Notes: generated from the sequence alone by a model not told the origin. A DNA stretch of 64,000 bases from Tubiluchus corallicola (GCA_030141605.1 JAQGDQ010000040.1:774501-838500); one strand, 5' to 3'. Numbered from the stretch's first letter, positions 40,245-49,924 are shown. A program made the numbers and translations.

Positions 40245-41462
40245 TTAAAATGCTGCCAGCAGCAGATCTAAGTCTTTTACAGGAAGGTCGAGCATCTCCC
40301 CAACATCATAGTTTGTGAGTATTCCATTAAAAACATAGACCCCTTCGCTAAAGCCACGATTATTTTTGATATACTGGTTCACGTTTCTAGAGCGGCCTAT
40401 GTCCAGCAGGATAGGGGCTAATATGTTACTTAGCGCTATTGATGCTGTACGGGCGACCCTGGCTGTAATGTTAGGGACACAATAGTGAATAACATTATGC
40501 TTAATGTAAATAGGGTTATTAAGGTTTGTAAGCCTGGATGTTTCGAAGCACCCCCCCTGAATAATGTTCAGGTCTATAATTACAGATTTCTCTTTCATGA
40601 CTCTTACCATATCTTCAGAAATCGTAATTTTGGGGACTTCATTCATTGATAGTGCTCCTATAATAATATCAGCTGAACGAAGGGCTTTTATCAAAGCATT
40701 GGGGTGAAAAACAGATGTAAATATCCGTCGGCCCAAACGCTTTTGAAGATTCATTAATTTATATATAGAACTGTCAAAAGCTTTTACGGTAGCTCCTTGC
40801 GCGAGTGCGCTTCTGGCTGCAAATTCAGCAGCTGTTCCGGAGCCTATTATAACTATTTCAGTAGGGGACATACCTGTTACGGAGCCAAGCATAACCCCTT
40901 TACCTCCGTGGGAGGTACTAGAGTATTCACTACCTACCACCATTGCTGTGTATCCTGTTATTTCACTCATTATTTGTGTAACAGGGAACATGTCATGCCC
41001 ATCTTTCATATATTCAAAGCCGACGGCTGTTGTTTTCCTTTTCATTAAAAGCCGCATAGTCTCTTTGCATTGAAAAGTTATATATAGAGGAGAGAGAAGG
41101 AGTTGGTTGCTTTTAAGCATACTTATCTCCTTTTTTGTAAAAGGGGACATTTGCAGCACAATGTCTGAGTTGTATATTTCTGTGCAGGAGTCGCATATTA
41201 CTGCCCCTGACTCTGATAAGTCATTGTCAGTAAAGCTTGCAGCGACTCCAGCTCCCGATTCAATGTATACTTCATGTCCATTTTCAACAAGTATCTTGAT
41301 TGACTGTGGTGTAAGTGGGATTCGGTATTCCGTATTTGGAACAGTGTTGGGTATACCTATTTTGTAGTGCTTGGTTTTGTCTTTTGGCTTGTAGAGTTCT
41401 TCTCTGGGAAGAAGTTGATTGTTTATTATCGAGGTGAACTTGGATGGAGTCTGTTTGTTCAT
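40245..41462 (-). CDS. ald: Alanine dehydrogenase (Bacteroidota type)
   Basis: 405 residues. Converts L-alanine to pyruvate and ammonia with NAD. Visible are the N-terminal substrate domain (YRIPLTPQSIKILVENGHEV), SSTSHGGKGVMLGSVTGMSP, the Rossmann NAD loop VIIGSGTAAEFAARSALAQG, and GGCFETSRL through HYCVPNITARVARTAS. This is the Bacteroidota subfamily. The catalytic His region of better-known enzymes (TYLHLA) reads SPLYITFQ here, so activity should not be assumed from distant homologs. It lies 7 bases downstream of tsaE on the same strand, so co-transcription is likely. Confidence 0.88.
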   Translation of the reverse strand: MNKQTPSKFTSIINNQLLPREELYKPKDKTKHYKIGIPNTVPNTEYRIPLTPQSIKILVENGHEVYIESGAGVAASFTDNDLSESGAVICDSCTEIYNSDIVLQMSPFTKKEISMLKSNQLLLSPLYITFQCKETMRLLMKRKTTAVGFEYMKDGHDMFPVTQIMSEITGYTAMVVGSEYSSTSHGGKGVMLGSVTGMSPTEIVIIGSGTAAEFAARSALAQGATVKAFDSSIYKLMNLQKRLGRRIFTSVFHPNALIKALRSADIIIGALSMNEVPKITISEDMVRVMKEKSVIIDLNIIQGGCFETSRLTNLNNPIYIKHNVIHYCVPNITARVARTASIALSNILAPILLDIGRSRNVNQYIKNNRGFSEGVYVFNGILTNYDVGEMLDLPVKDLDLLLAAF

Positions 41463-41469
41463 GTTAGCT

Positions 41470-41889
41470 TTATTTATGTGTCTCGATTATCCGAGTTCCA
41501 TTATCTTTTTCGCTTATTAATAGTTTTATAGTATTTTCAGGAAGCAGGTGCTCAATTACCTCCGGCCACTCAATAAAGCAGTACTTTCCACTATATAAGT
41601 AATCTTCACATCCAAGGTCAAGCGCTTCTAAAGTATTGTTAATTCGATAAAAATCAAAATGAAATATAGTATCGTCCTCCAAAGTTCTGTACTCATTTAC
41701 AATTGCAAAAGTGGGAGAGTTGACGTAGTCTGCAACATGAACCTCTCTGCAAAGAGCCTTGATAAAAGTGGTTTTACCCACCCCCATCTCTCCGTAAAAA
41801 GCATAAACTCTCCCTTTGGAGTAGACGCTGAGGAGTTTTCTTGCAACCCCATTCAGATCATCCAGTGAAGATAACTCAGCCTTAAACAT
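41470..41889 (-). CDS. tsaE: tRNA threonylcarbamoyladenosine synthesis ATPase TsaE
   Basis: 139 residues, normal family length. ATPase partner of TsaB-TsaD in making t6A at position 37 of ANN-decoding tRNAs. Walker A is GEMGVGKTTFIKALC (about 33-47). SPTFAIVNEY and the Walker-B-like FHFDFYRI follow, with IEWPEVIE near the C-terminus. It begins 14 bases after the fumarase stop and is followed by ald, so the three minus-strand genes form a likely operon. Confidence 0.95.
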   Translation of the reverse strand: MFKAELSSLDDLNGVARKLLSVYSKGRVYAFYGEMGVGKTTFIKALCREVHVADYVNSPTFAIVNEYRTLEDDTIFHFDFYRINNTLEALDLGCEDYLYSGKYCFIEWPEVIEHLLPENTIKLLISEKDNGTRIIETHK

Positions 41890-41903
41890 GGTAATACCTG
41901 CAT

Positions 41904-43514
41904 CTATCCATTATATTCCTCAAAAAAGTCGTTCCCTTTGTCATCGGAGATGATAAAGGCAGGGAAGTTTTCAACTTTTATTTTACGGACAGCTTCCATT
42001 CCCAGCTCTTCAAAATCTACCAACTCTACTGATTTAATATTCTCTTCAGCCAATATAGCGGCAGGACCTCCTATGGATCCCAGATAGAAGCCTCCATGTT
42101 TTTTGCAGGCTTCACTTACTTGTTTTGACCGGTTGCCTTTAGCAATCATAATCAATGACCCTCCCATGCTTTGAAACATGTCAACGTACGGATCCATGCG
42201 TCCTGCTGTAGTAGGACCAAAGCTACCTGATGGCATACCTACCGGGGTTTTTGCCGGTCCTGCATAGTAAATGGGGTGATTTTTGAAATAGCCAGGTATC
42301 GGTTTGCCGGCATCTATCATCTCTTTTATACGTGCATGAGCCATATCCCTGGCTACCGTTAAGGTACCTTTAAGGTTAAGGCGGGTTTTTACTGGGTACT
42401 TAGAGAGCTCTTTCAGCACTTCCTTCATAGGTCTGTCCAGATCAATCTCTACCGGAGCTGATAGCTCAGGTGCTTTGGCTGGTAAAAACTTTTCGGGGTT
42501 CCTTTCCAACTGCTCTAGAAATATTCCTTCTTCAGATATTTTTGCTTTAATATTTCTGTCTGCACTACAGCTTACTCCTATTCCTACAGGGCACGATGCT
42601 GCATGTCGTGGTAATCTGATAACACGGACATCATGTACAAAGTACTTGCCTCCAAACTGTGCTCCTACACCATACTCATGGCACATAAACTCTATTTTTT
42701 TCTCCCACTCCATGTCCCGAAAGGCTCTTCCGCTTTCATTTCCACTGGTTGGTAAGTGGTCAAAGTATCCGGCTGATGCCTTTTTTACTGTAGCTAAAGT
42801 AGCTTCGGCAGATGTTCCTCCAATTACTACAGCAAGGTGGTAGGGGGGGCATGCCGATGTGCCAAGGTCTTTAATTTTTTCTTTGATAAACTTTGTCAGA
42901 GACTCTTCATTGAGCAGTGATTTTGTTTGCTGGTAAAGGTATGTTTTGTTACCGGACCCTCCACCTTTGGTAATAAACAGAAATTCGTACGTGTTCCCTT
43001 TTTCTGAATATATATCAACTTGAGCCGGAAGATTCGAGCCGGAGTTTTTTTCCTTAAACATCGAAAATGGGACTACCTGTGAATACCTGAGGTTTTTGTT
43101 TTTAAATGTTTCAAAAATACCCTGTGAAAGGTGCTTAGCATCATCAACTCCCGTCCAAACTTTCTCTCCTTTTTTCCCTAATACGATGGCAGTGCCTGTA
43201 TCCTGGCAGGTTGGGAGTTCTCCTTTAGCAGCTGTTACAGAGTTTCTTAGCATTACATAAGCAACAAAGCGGTCATTATCTGTTGCTTCCGGGTCACTAA
43301 GGATATCTGAAAGTTTCTTCATGTGTGAGTTTCTCAGATAAAAAGAGACATCTGCAATTGCCTCTTTGGCTAAAAGCTCAAGTCCTTTAGGATCGATTTT
43401 TAACACCTTTTCTCCATCAATCTCTATGGCCTTTACGTAATCTTTAGTAATAAGGCGATATTCAGTTGTATCTTTCTGAATTTGAAAATGTTTCTCGTAA
43501 ATAAAGTTGGGCAT
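41904..43514 (-). CDS. Fumarate hydratase class I (Fe-S, single-chain)
   Basis: 536 residues. Interconverts fumarate and malate using an oxygen-sensitive [4Fe-4S] cluster. The alpha and beta parts are fused as in E. coli FumA/FumB. Candidate cluster cysteines are Cys103 (ELPTCQDTG), Cys222 (GTSACPPYH) and Cys308 or Cys316 ([16 protein letters not shown]). The beta-like part contains [20 protein letters not shown]. First gene of a probable operon with tsaE and ald. Oxygen sensitivity fits the superoxide reductase and PerR found at 60-62 kb. Confidence 0.94.
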   Translation of the reverse strand: MPNFIYEKHFQIQKDTTEYRLITKDYVKAIEIDGEKVLKIDPKGLELLAKEAIADVSFYLRNSHMKKLSDILSDPEATDNDRFVAYVMLRNSVTAAKGELPTCQDTGTAIVLGKKGEKVWTGVDDAKHLSQGIFETFKNKNLRYSQVVPFSMFKEKNSGSNLPAQVDIYSEKGNTYEFLFITKGGGSGNKTYLYQQTKSLLNEESLTKFIKEKIKDLGTSACPPYHLAVVIGGTSAEATLATVKKASAGYFDHLPTSGNESGRAFRDMEWEKKIEFMCHEYGVGAQFGGKYFVHDVRVIRLPRHAASCPVGIGVSCSADRNIKAKISEEGIFLEQLERNPEKFLPAKAPELSAPVEIDLDRPMKEVLKELSKYPVKTRLNLKGTLTVARDMAHARIKEMIDAGKPIPGYFKNHPIYYAGPAKTPVGMPSGSFGPTTAGRMDPYVDMFQSMGGSLIMIAKGNRSKQVSEACKKHGGFYLGSIGGPAAILAEENIKSVELVDFEELGMEAVRKIKVENFPAFIISDDKGNDFFEEYNG

Positions 43515-43624
43515 GACTGTGTATTATTTTTATTAACTTATGATACGTTTTAACGATCTTCATGTGAGGTAGCATTGCTCCAGAAACTGCGAGTATTTAA
43601 GCTTAGGCCAGAGACATTGCTTTA

Positions 43625-43765
43625 AAGCCTTTTCAAAACTCATTTTTTATTAGCTACCCTTGTCAAGATCTTCTTCAGTATCCTCATTTAAATTTTTTCT
43701 ATGTGTTTATACTCTTTTTTGAGTTCAAACTTGGGCTTTCTAAACCTGAGCCTGATTGGCAAGGC
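43625..43765 (+). repeat. Intergenic repeat family, copy E
   Basis: Begins AAGCCTTTTCAAAACTCATT. The centre has TCCTCATTTAAATTTT and the right end has ACCTGAGCCTGATTGGCAAG. More diverged than its neighbour F. The orientation is the same as all other copies although flanking genes are on the minus strand. Confidence 0.65.
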
Positions 43766-43783
43766 TAAACTAATTATAAAAGA

Positions 43784-43924
43784 TGAGACCTTTGCAAAAC
43801 TTATCTTTCTTACTAGTATTTTTGTCAAAAATCTTTTTCAAAACCCTTATTCCTCTCGATAAACAGCGGTTTTTATCATTTTTTTTCAATTTGAACTAAA
43901 GCTGTTCACCTTGTAAAGGCCTCA
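43784..43924 (+). repeat. Intergenic repeat family, copy F
   Basis: Begins GAGACCTTTGCAAAACTTAT and ends CACCTTGTAAAGGCCTC, so the termini pair. The middle has TATTTTTGTCAAAAATC and TTTTTTCAATTTGAACTAAA. Only about 18 bases separate it from copy E. Confidence 0.8.
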
Positions 43925-43956
43925 AAGTATAATTAAATAATGTTTTACTCAAAGAT

Positions 43957-45051
43957 TTAAATTTCATTACCTCCATATTTCATCAAAAATGTTTTGATAA
44001 AGCCATCCAGTTCGCCATCTAGCACTGCTTGCACATTGGATGTTTCGTATCCAGTGCGCAAGTCTTTCACCATTTTATAAGGCTGCATAACGTATGACCG
44101 TATTTGTGAGCCCCATTCTATTTTTTTCTTTGCAGCCTCCAGCTCTGTCTCTTTCTCCCGTTTTTTTCTAAGCTCTGCTTCGTAAAGCTGAGACTTCAAC
44201 AGGCGCATTGCATTCTCTTTGTTTTGCAGTTGTGAACGTGATTCGGTGTTATCTACCACTATACCACTGGGGGCATGATGCAGGCGTACTCCTGTTTCTA
44301 CCTTATTTACATTTTGCCCTCCGGCTCCGCCTGAACGGAAAGTGTCCCATGTGACGTCTGCGGGGTTTATCTCTATTTCTATAGTGTCGTCAATCAGGGG
44401 AGCAACAAAAACCGAGGAGAAGGATGTCTGTCTTTTGTTTTGTACATTAAAAGGGGATAGCCTTACCAAGCGATGTACACCGTTTTCGCTTTTTAGATAT
44501 CCGTATGCAAACTCTCCTTCAACTTCTAGAGTTACATTTTTTATACCAACATCTTCTCCCGGTACAAGGCAGGATTCATGAACTTTATACCCCTGTTTAC
44601 CTATCCACCGCAGGTACATTCGCATTAGCATCTCTGCCCAGTCATTTGATTCGGTGCCGCCTGCTCCTGCATTAATTTTCAATACGGCTCCCAGCTTATC
44701 CTCTTCGCGGCGCAACATATTTTTTGTTTCTAGTGCTTCAACAAGTTTTACAGCCTTATTGTACTGCTCTTCCAGTTCACTTTCCTGAGCCTCTCCCGTT
44801 TCATAAAACTCAAAAAGCACCAGAAGCTCCTCTACAGCTGTAGAGACTTCTCCAAAGGAGCTGGTCCACTGTCTTATCCCCCGGATAGACTTCATCTGTT
44901 TTTCTGCCTCCTTAGGAGTATCCCAAAAGTTTGGATCTTGAGTCTTTAGCTCCTCCTCTTCAAGTTGAATAAGCTTTTTATCTATATCAAGAAATCTTTT
45001 AAGCGCTTCACTGCGTTCTGATATACCTTTGATTTGTTCTTTAGATATCAT
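43957..45051 (-). CDS. prfB: Peptide chain release factor 2
   Basis: 364 residues. Terminates translation at UGA and UAA. The stop-codon tripeptide SPF is at 199-201 and the catalytic GGQ at 244-246 ([16 protein letters not shown]). The N-terminal region reads without a break through [16 protein letters not shown], where many bacteria have the autoregulatory in-frame UGA and +1 frameshift. Here the codons are sense, so no programmed frameshift is needed. Length is normal. Confidence 0.96.
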   Translation of the reverse strand: MISKEQIKGISERSEALKRFLDIDKKLIQLEEEELKTQDPNFWDTPKEAEKQMKSIRGIRQWTSSFGEVSTAVEELLVLFEFYETGEAQESELEEQYNKAVKLVEALETKNMLRREEDKLGAVLKINAGAGGTESNDWAEMLMRMYLRWIGKQGYKVHESCLVPGEDVGIKNVTLEVEGEFAYGYLKSENGVHRLVRLSPFNVQNKRQTSFSSVFVAPLIDDTIEIEINPADVTWDTFRSGGAGGQNVNKVETGVRLHHAPSGIVVDNTESRSQLQNKENAMRLLKSQLYEAELRKKREKETELEAAKKKIEWGSQIRSYVMQPYKMVKDLRTGYETSNVQAVLDGELDGFIKTFLMKYGGNEI

Positions 45052-45102
45052 TTACAAGTGTATTTGTTTTAGCATCTCTTTCCATTTTGATTAGTGTAAA
45101 AA

Positions 45103-45230
45103 TGAAACCTTTATAGGACTCATTTTTTTATTAATGTTTTTTTCAAAACCTTCATTTATGTCAGTAAGCTTCGATTTATTATTGAATTTTTTCTCAACCT
45201 GAGCCAAAATCTTAGCCCTGCGAGGGTCTC
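45103..45230 (+). repeat. Intergenic repeat family, copy G
   Basis: Left end GAAACCTTTATAGGACTCAT. The centre is TTCATTTATGTCAGTAAGCT, almost exactly the family core, then TTTTTTCTCAACCTGAGCC and CCTGCGAGGGTCTC. Lies upstream of prfB and downstream of recX, both on the minus strand. Confidence 0.85.
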
Positions 45231-45286
45231 AAAGCATGAGAAATGTCTTTTGTCGTCACAGCTGAAAAAGGCTGGAATAGTAAAAC

Positions 45287-45763
45287 TTAATCATCCATAT
45301 TTAAAATTTCGTTAGATATGCGATACACTAGGTCGGGCTCAAATCCCCTGTTTTGTGCAAACCTTGCAAGTTTAGCTTTTTTCTCGTAAAGAGTTGTCGC
45401 TTTTATGCTTTTTGCTTTATTAGTTAATAGTTTTTTGAGTGTGCTTACGTACGCTTTGTCGGACACTTCAGGTAAAGCTTTTTCAATAATATTTTCAGGA
45501 ATATTTTTTTTGCGCAGAGCATAAGATATTTTGATTCTCCCCCAGCAGTTAAGCCTAAGCTTGTCTTTTGCAAAGTAGGAGGAGTATCTTTCATTATCAA
45601 TAAATTTTTCTCTTATCAAAAACTTTACTCCCTTTTTTACGTCATTAGGGGATAACCCCCATTCTGTAAGCTTTTTTTCAATATCAGACTGGCATTTTTC
45701 GTATTTGCTACACAGGTTAGCAACTCTTCTTAATGTTTCTTCATACCCTTTTTGCTTCGACAT
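45287..45763 (-). CDS. recX: Regulatory protein RecX
   Basis: 158 residues of three-helix RecX repeats: RVANLCSKYEKCQSDIEKKL, LSPNDVKKGVKFLIREKFID, NERYSSYFAKDKLRLNCWGR and KISYALRKKNIPENIIEKAL. RecX proteins bind RecA filaments and limit recombination. recA is not adjacent. The start at 45763 (MSKQKGYEE) is preferred over the longer in-frame start because a TATCTTTA -7-like element lies just upstream, inside the longer version. Follows prmC on the same strand, an order seen in Bacteroidales. Confidence 0.85.
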   Translation of the reverse strand: MSKQKGYEETLRRVANLCSKYEKCQSDIEKKLTEWGLSPNDVKKGVKFLIREKFIDNERYSSYFAKDKLRLNCWGRIKISYALRKKNIPENIIEKALPEVSDKAYVSTLKKLLTNKAKSIKATTLYEKKAKLARFAQNRGFEPDLVYRISNEILNMDD

Positions 45764-45817
45764 GGTGTAAAGATAAGATGGTTTTAAGAAAAGACTTTTA
45801 TGTCTCCTATTCATATG

Positions 45818-46666
45818 TCAGTTGCTATCCAGTGAGGCACGTATTATCCTATCTTTTCCGTTTATATCTTTTTTCAACGTGACTCTGCTGAAACCGCATT
45901 CCTGTAGAAGTTGTATAGTTTCACTTCCCAGTGTTTCATTTATTTCCAGGTAGAGTTTCCCCTCTGTCGCAAGATGCTGTTTCGCAAAAGAGGCTATTTT
46001 ATGATAAAAAATAAGAGGATTATTATCCGGGACAAATAGTGCTATATGCGGTTCGTATTCAAGGATACGCCTTTCCATGCTTTTTTTCTCTTTATTTGTT
46101 ACGTATGGAGGATTACTTACTATTATATTGAACTTTCTGTTGGGCGTACTTTTCCACTTTGCAATATCGAATAGTTTGAAATGGATACTCTTGTTATGCA
46201 ATTGCGCATTTTCCTCAGCAACGGCTAACGCTTCAGGGGAGATGTCCCATCCGTGTATATTTGCACCCGGTATGTTGGCAGATAGTGCTATGGAAATACA
46301 CCCACTTCCTACACCAATATCAAGGATGTGGGGATGTTTGGCGCTATTGTCGGAGATAATCCACTCCACAAGTTCCTCTGTTTCCTGGCGGGGAATAAGT
46401 GTTGATGGGTTAACTTTTATTACTAGCCCGTAGAACTCTGTTTCACCAAGCACGTACTGTATGGGCTCATGGTTACATAGCCTGCCTAATATGTGTTTAA
46501 TTTCTGTTAATTTGGCCTCTTCTGGTTGTTCATTTTTTTTTAGGTAGACTTGTGTTTTGGATAGATGTAGTATATGTTTAAAGATTAGAAAACTTATACT
46601 TCTTATCTCCTCCTTGGAATATATTCCGTCAAGTGAAGATTTTATATATTCGAAAATTTTCTGCAT
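45818..46666 (-). CDS. prmC: Release factor glutamine methyltransferase
   Basis: 282 residues. Methylates the GGQ glutamine of release factors; its substrate gene prfB lies 0.8 kb downstream. The N-terminal helical domain is followed by EPIQYVLGETEFYG and LIPRQETEELVEW, the SAM-binding loop DIGVGSGCISIAL and the catalytic NPPY in IIVSNPPYVTNKE. The start at 46666 (MQKIFEYIKSSLDG) is used. The longer in-frame extension would run into the divergent ribD coding sequence. Only 29 bases separate it from the ribD start. Confidence 0.93.
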   Translation of the reverse strand: MQKIFEYIKSSLDGIYSKEEIRSISFLIFKHILHLSKTQVYLKKNEQPEEAKLTEIKHILGRLCNHEPIQYVLGETEFYGLVIKVNPSTLIPRQETEELVEWIISDNSAKHPHILDIGVGSGCISIALSANIPGANIHGWDISPEALAVAEENAQLHNKSIHFKLFDIAKWKSTPNRKFNIIVSNPPYVTNKEKKSMERRILEYEPHIALFVPDNNPLIFYHKIASFAKQHLATEGKLYLEINETLGSETIQLLQECGFSRVTLKKDINGKDRIIRASLDSN

Positions 46667-46695
46667 ATTATTTGCAAAGATATACAGATTACGTA
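46667..46695. promoter_or_regulatory. 29 bp divergent intergenic region prmC/ribD
   Basis: A TATTATTTG element spanning 46666-46674 matches TAnnTTTG for ribD, about 22 bases before its ATG. The -33 region for ribD would lie inside the 5' coding part of prmC, and any prmC promoter would lie within ribD. The two genes must share or interleave promoter DNA. Confidence 0.45.
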
Positions 46696-47757
46696 ATGAA
46701 CAGACTTTTACAGGCGGATGAGAAGTATATGGAGCGTGCGATAGAGCTTGCCCGTATGGGTATGGGGAGGGTTGCACCCAATCCTATGGTTGGGTGTGTT
46801 ATTGTGCTGAATGACAAGATAATAGGTGAGGGATATCATAGAAAATACGGAGAGGCACATGCAGAGGTGAATGCTGTAAACTCAGTAAAAGAGGGGAGTC
46901 TACTGAAAATGTCAACGCTGTATGTAAACCTTGAGCCGTGCTCTCATCATGGAAAAACACCCCCCTGCACAGATATGATTATACGTGAAAATATTAAGCA
47001 TATTGTGGTAGGGGCTGTCGACCCTTTTAACGGGACTTCTGGGGCGGGCATTGCAAGGTTGAAAGAGGTGGGATGTACTGTTGAGTATGGTGTTTTAAAT
47101 AAAGAGTGTGTGGATCTAAACAGACGCTTTTTTACTTTCCACAACAGAAAGAGGCCTTATGTGATATTGAAGTGGGCACAGACGGCTGATGGCTTTATTG
47201 ATATAGAGAGAGGGCTTAATGAGTGTGGGCAGCCAACGTGGATTACTAACAGGTTTTCACGTATAGCGGTACATAAAATGCGAGTGGACGAGTCTGCTAT
47301 TTTGGTTGGAACAAATACTGTATTTAAAGACAATCCATCTTTGACAGCTCGTGAATGGTACGGCAATTCACCTTTACGTGTGGTTATAGACAGAAGCATG
47401 AGGCTTCATCGTGATTTGGCAATTTTTGATGGTAGCACAAAGACTATTGTTTTCACATCCCGTGAGGAAGAGGATGATCCTCAAAGACAGCTTGAGTATG
47501 TAAAAACAGATTTCGATGGCGGAGAGACTGCACATATATTGAGTGAATTGTATAAAAGAGATATACAGTCACTGATTGTTGAGGGAGGCAGGGCCATGAT
47601 AGAGAGTTTTGTAAAAAATGGATTGTGGGATGAGGCGCGGATATTTACCAGTAATAAGGTGTTTGGCAAGGGGGTAGCTGCACCAACTATTCACGGACAT
47701 ATCAAGAGTAGTAGTAGTTATAACGATTGTAAGGCGATAGTGCTTGAAAATCTCTAA
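46696..47757 (+). CDS. ribD: Riboflavin biosynthesis deaminase/reductase
   Basis: 353 residues. Deaminates and then reduces the pyrimidine intermediate of riboflavin synthesis. The N-terminal deaminase domain has the zinc site HAE (55-57) and PCSHHGKTPPC (Cys82 and Cys91). The C-terminal reductase domain has LKWAQTADG, TNTVFKDNPSLTAR and VEGGRAMIESF. ATG 46696 is chosen because the longer form would overlap the divergent prmC start. Its end overlaps the convergent dehydratase gene by four bases. Confidence 0.94.
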   Translation: MNRLLQADEKYMERAIELARMGMGRVAPNPMVGCVIVLNDKIIGEGYHRKYGEAHAEVNAVNSVKEGSLLKMSTLYVNLEPCSHHGKTPPCTDMIIRENIKHIVVGAVDPFNGTSGAGIARLKEVGCTVEYGVLNKECVDLNRRFFTFHNRKRPYVILKWAQTADGFIDIERGLNECGQPTWITNRFSRIAVHKMRVDESAILVGTNTVFKDNPSLTAREWYGNSPLRVVIDRSMRLHRDLAIFDGSTKTIVFTSREEEDDPQRQLEYVKTDFDGGETAHILSELYKRDIQSLIVEGGRAMIESFVKNGLWDEARIFTSNKVFGKGVAAPTIHGHIKSSSSYNDCKAIVLENL

Positions 47758-48695
47758 AAAGGCAGATTCTCAAAGTCAAGGTTCCCTCCAGAAAGAATTA
47801 TTCCTATTTTTTCCCCTGCAAATCGTTGCCTGTTTTCAATAATTGCTGCAAGAGGCACCGCAGATGATGGTTCAATAATGATTTTCATTCTCTCCCAAAT
47901 CAGTCTCATTGCGTTCACAATAGATGCCTCTTCTACTGTGATTATATCATCAACCTTATCTTTTATAACTTGAAAATTAAGGTCTCCCAGTGATGTTAGC
48001 AGCCCGTCTGCAACTGTTACAGGGTTGTTTGAGGGTATTATTTTTCCTGCCCTGAACGATCGGTATGCATCATCTGCACCTGCAGGCTCAGCAGCCACTA
48101 TTTTACACTCAGGATGTATTGCCTTTGAGGTGATGGCTGTGCCTGCAAGTAATCCTCCCCCTCCAACAGGACACATTATTATGTTGGGAATAACCTCATT
48201 TAAGAGCTCTCTAGCAGCAGTGCCCTGCCCCGATATTACTTTAAAACTGTTATATGGATGTATCTCTACAGCGCCGGTTTTTTGAACAACTTTTTTCAAT
48301 GTAGACTCTCGTGCTTTAAGCGTCGGTTTACAAAATGTTATCTCTGCTCCGTAGCCTTCTACTGCCATCTTTTTTATTTTGGGAGCATTTTCGGGCATAA
48401 TAATGAACGCTTTTACTCCTTTGTGTCTTGCTGCCAGAGCCAATGCCGCAGCGTGGTTTCCAGAGGAGTGAGTAGCTACCCCGTTTCTTAAGCTGTCGTC
48501 TGAAAGGGAGAATACAGCATTACAGGCACCTCTAAACTTGAACGCTCCTGTTTTCTGAAAGTTCTCACACTTAAAGGTTAATTCGGCTCCGACAATCCTG
48601 TTTATACTGTCGCATGACATAATAGGAGTGTAGTGTGTGCTCTTTTTTATAAGGCTGTGTGCCTCTTTGATATCTTCAAAACAGGGCTGTTTCAT
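47754..48695 (-). CDS. PLP-dependent threonine/serine dehydratase or serine racemase
   Basis: 313 residues, fold-type II PLP enzyme. The lysine that binds PLP is Lys53 in TGAFKFRGACN. SSGNH (77-81) binds the phosphate side, and the glycine loop is PVGGGGLLAG. The regulatory ACT-like domain of biosynthetic IlvA is absent, so it is closer to catabolic threonine dehydratase or serine racemase. The reaction would be threonine to 2-oxobutyrate or serine to pyruvate (or D-serine). No ilv genes are nearby. Confidence 0.88.
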   Translation of the reverse strand: MKQPCFEDIKEAHSLIKKSTHYTPIMSCDSINRIVGAELTFKCENFQKTGAFKFRGACNAVFSLSDDSLRNGVATHSSGNHAAALALAARHKGVKAFIIMPENAPKIKKMAVEGYGAEITFCKPTLKARESTLKKVVQKTGAVEIHPYNSFKVISGQGTAARELLNEVIPNIIMCPVGGGGLLAGTAITSKAIHPECKIVAAEPAGADDAYRSFRAGKIIPSNNPVTVADGLLTSLGDLNFQVIKDKVDDIITVEEASIVNAMRLIWERMKIIIEPSSAVPLAAIIENRQRFAGEKIGIILSGGNLDFENLPF

Positions 48696-48824
48696 CAGCT
48701 ATATTCTTGTAATAAGTGCCTTCTGTTTCTTATAAAAAAACTCCTGGCAGTTAATTTGTGCACGATGAGGCGTTGAGTAATTAACACCCGAGCATGTCGG
48801 TTAGGTAAAAGTAGTAAAATGCTT

Positions 48825-48832
48825 TAACTTTG
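48825..48832 (+). promoter_or_regulatory. Promoter -7 element for aroB
   Basis: TAACTTTG matches TAnnTTTG, 24 bases before the aroB start, in the spacer shared with the divergent dehydratase gene. Confidence 0.6.
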
Positions 48833-48856
48833 CCCGGAAAACATTATTAATAATAG

Positions 48857-49924
48857 ATGAATGTATCTTCTAAACTCAACACATCTGTCAGAATAACAGC
48901 CTGCATTGAATCTGATTTGAGCAAAATAATTTCTCAGTATCGTAGCAATAAAATTTTTATTGTTACAGAGAAGAATGTGGATGAACAGTGTCTTCCTATT
49001 TTAAATGCTATTCCAGAATTTAAAAACATAAAGAAACTAGTAATCTCATTGGGTGAGGAGAATAAAAGCCTCTCTTCTGTAGAAAAGATATGGCTGTTTT
49101 TGAGCCGTAGCGGAGCGGATAGAAAATCACTAATAGTGAATGTAGGTGGAGGAGCGCTTACCGATATTGGGAGCTTTGCTGCTTCCACATTTAAGAGGGG
49201 GACTGATTTTGTTAATGTTCCTACAACGCTTCTCGCTCAGGTTGATGCTTCTATAGGAGGAAAAACAGGGTTTAACTTCAATGGGCTTAAAAATGAGATA
49301 GGGGTGATTAATCAGCCAAGACAGGTGCTGATAGATACCCGGTTTCTGAAGACTATCAGTAAAGATGAGTTTGTGTCGGGGTATGCAGAGATGGTAAAGC
49401 ATGGGTTGATTTACTCAGAGGAGCATCTTGAAGAGCTGGTAGGGTTTGGTCTGGATAGTCCAGACTGGAAGATATTGCTGAAGATAATATCGCACTCAAT
49501 TGACATAAAAGAGCATTTTGTCTCCAGGGACCCTAATGAGAATAATATAAGGAAAGCTCTTAACTTTGGACATACTATTGGCCACGCTTTCGAAAGTTAC
49601 GCGTTGAAGCAGAAATGCCATATTTTACACGGGTTTGCAGTGGCATACGGAATGATTGCAGAGCTGTATATATCTCATAAAATGTGTGATTTCCCCCTTG
49701 TAGAACTCAACAGGTTGTCGAACTGGCTTATCTCCATATATGGGAGGTTTGAGATTCAACCCTCTGATTATGACTGCTTGTTCCAACTAATGTTGCATGA
49801 TAAGAAAAATGAGGGTGAACGAATAAATTTCACATTAATTTCCCGAGTGGGGGAGGTGAAAATTAACCAGGCCTGTAGTAAAGAAATAATATTTAATTCG
49901 CTTGAGTATTACAGAACTCTGTAG
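48857..49924 (+). CDS. aroB: 3-dehydroquinate synthase
   Basis: 355 residues. Second step of the shikimate pathway, converting DAHP to 3-dehydroquinate with NAD and a divalent metal. Visible are the NAD-binding GGGALTDIGSFAASTFKRG, VPTTLLAQVDASIGGKTGFN, the metal-site region SGYAEMVKHGLIYS, and FGHTIGHAFES with its two His ligands. Followed 40 bases later by aroA, so the two likely share a transcript. Confidence 0.96.
   Translation: MNVSSKLNTSVRITACIESDLSKIISQYRSNKIFIVTEKNVDEQCLPILNAIPEFKNIKKLVISLGEENKSLSSVEKIWLFLSRSGADRKSLIVNVGGGALTDIGSFAASTFKRGTDFVNVPTTLLAQVDASIGGKTGFNFNGLKNEIGVINQPRQVLIDTRFLKTISKDEFVSGYAEMVKHGLIYSEEHLEELVGFGLDSPDWKILLKIISHSIDIKEHFVSRDPNENNIRKALNFGHTIGHAFESYALKQKCHILHGFAVAYGMIAELYISHKMCDFPLVELNRLSNWLISIYGRFEIQPSDYDCLFQLMLHDKKNEGERINFTLISRVGEVKINQACSKEIIFNSLEYYRTL

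Larger units (their letters stand above)
43515..43956. other. Intergenic region filled by two repeat copies
   Basis: No gene. It lies between fumarase and prfB, both on the minus strand, and is mostly occupied by repeat copies E and F in near-tandem arrangement. Confidence 0.7.

Noticed and set aside
45764-45814. Longer RecX start 17 codons upstream
   Set aside because: A promoter-like element lies inside the extension and the added residues are not conserved in type.
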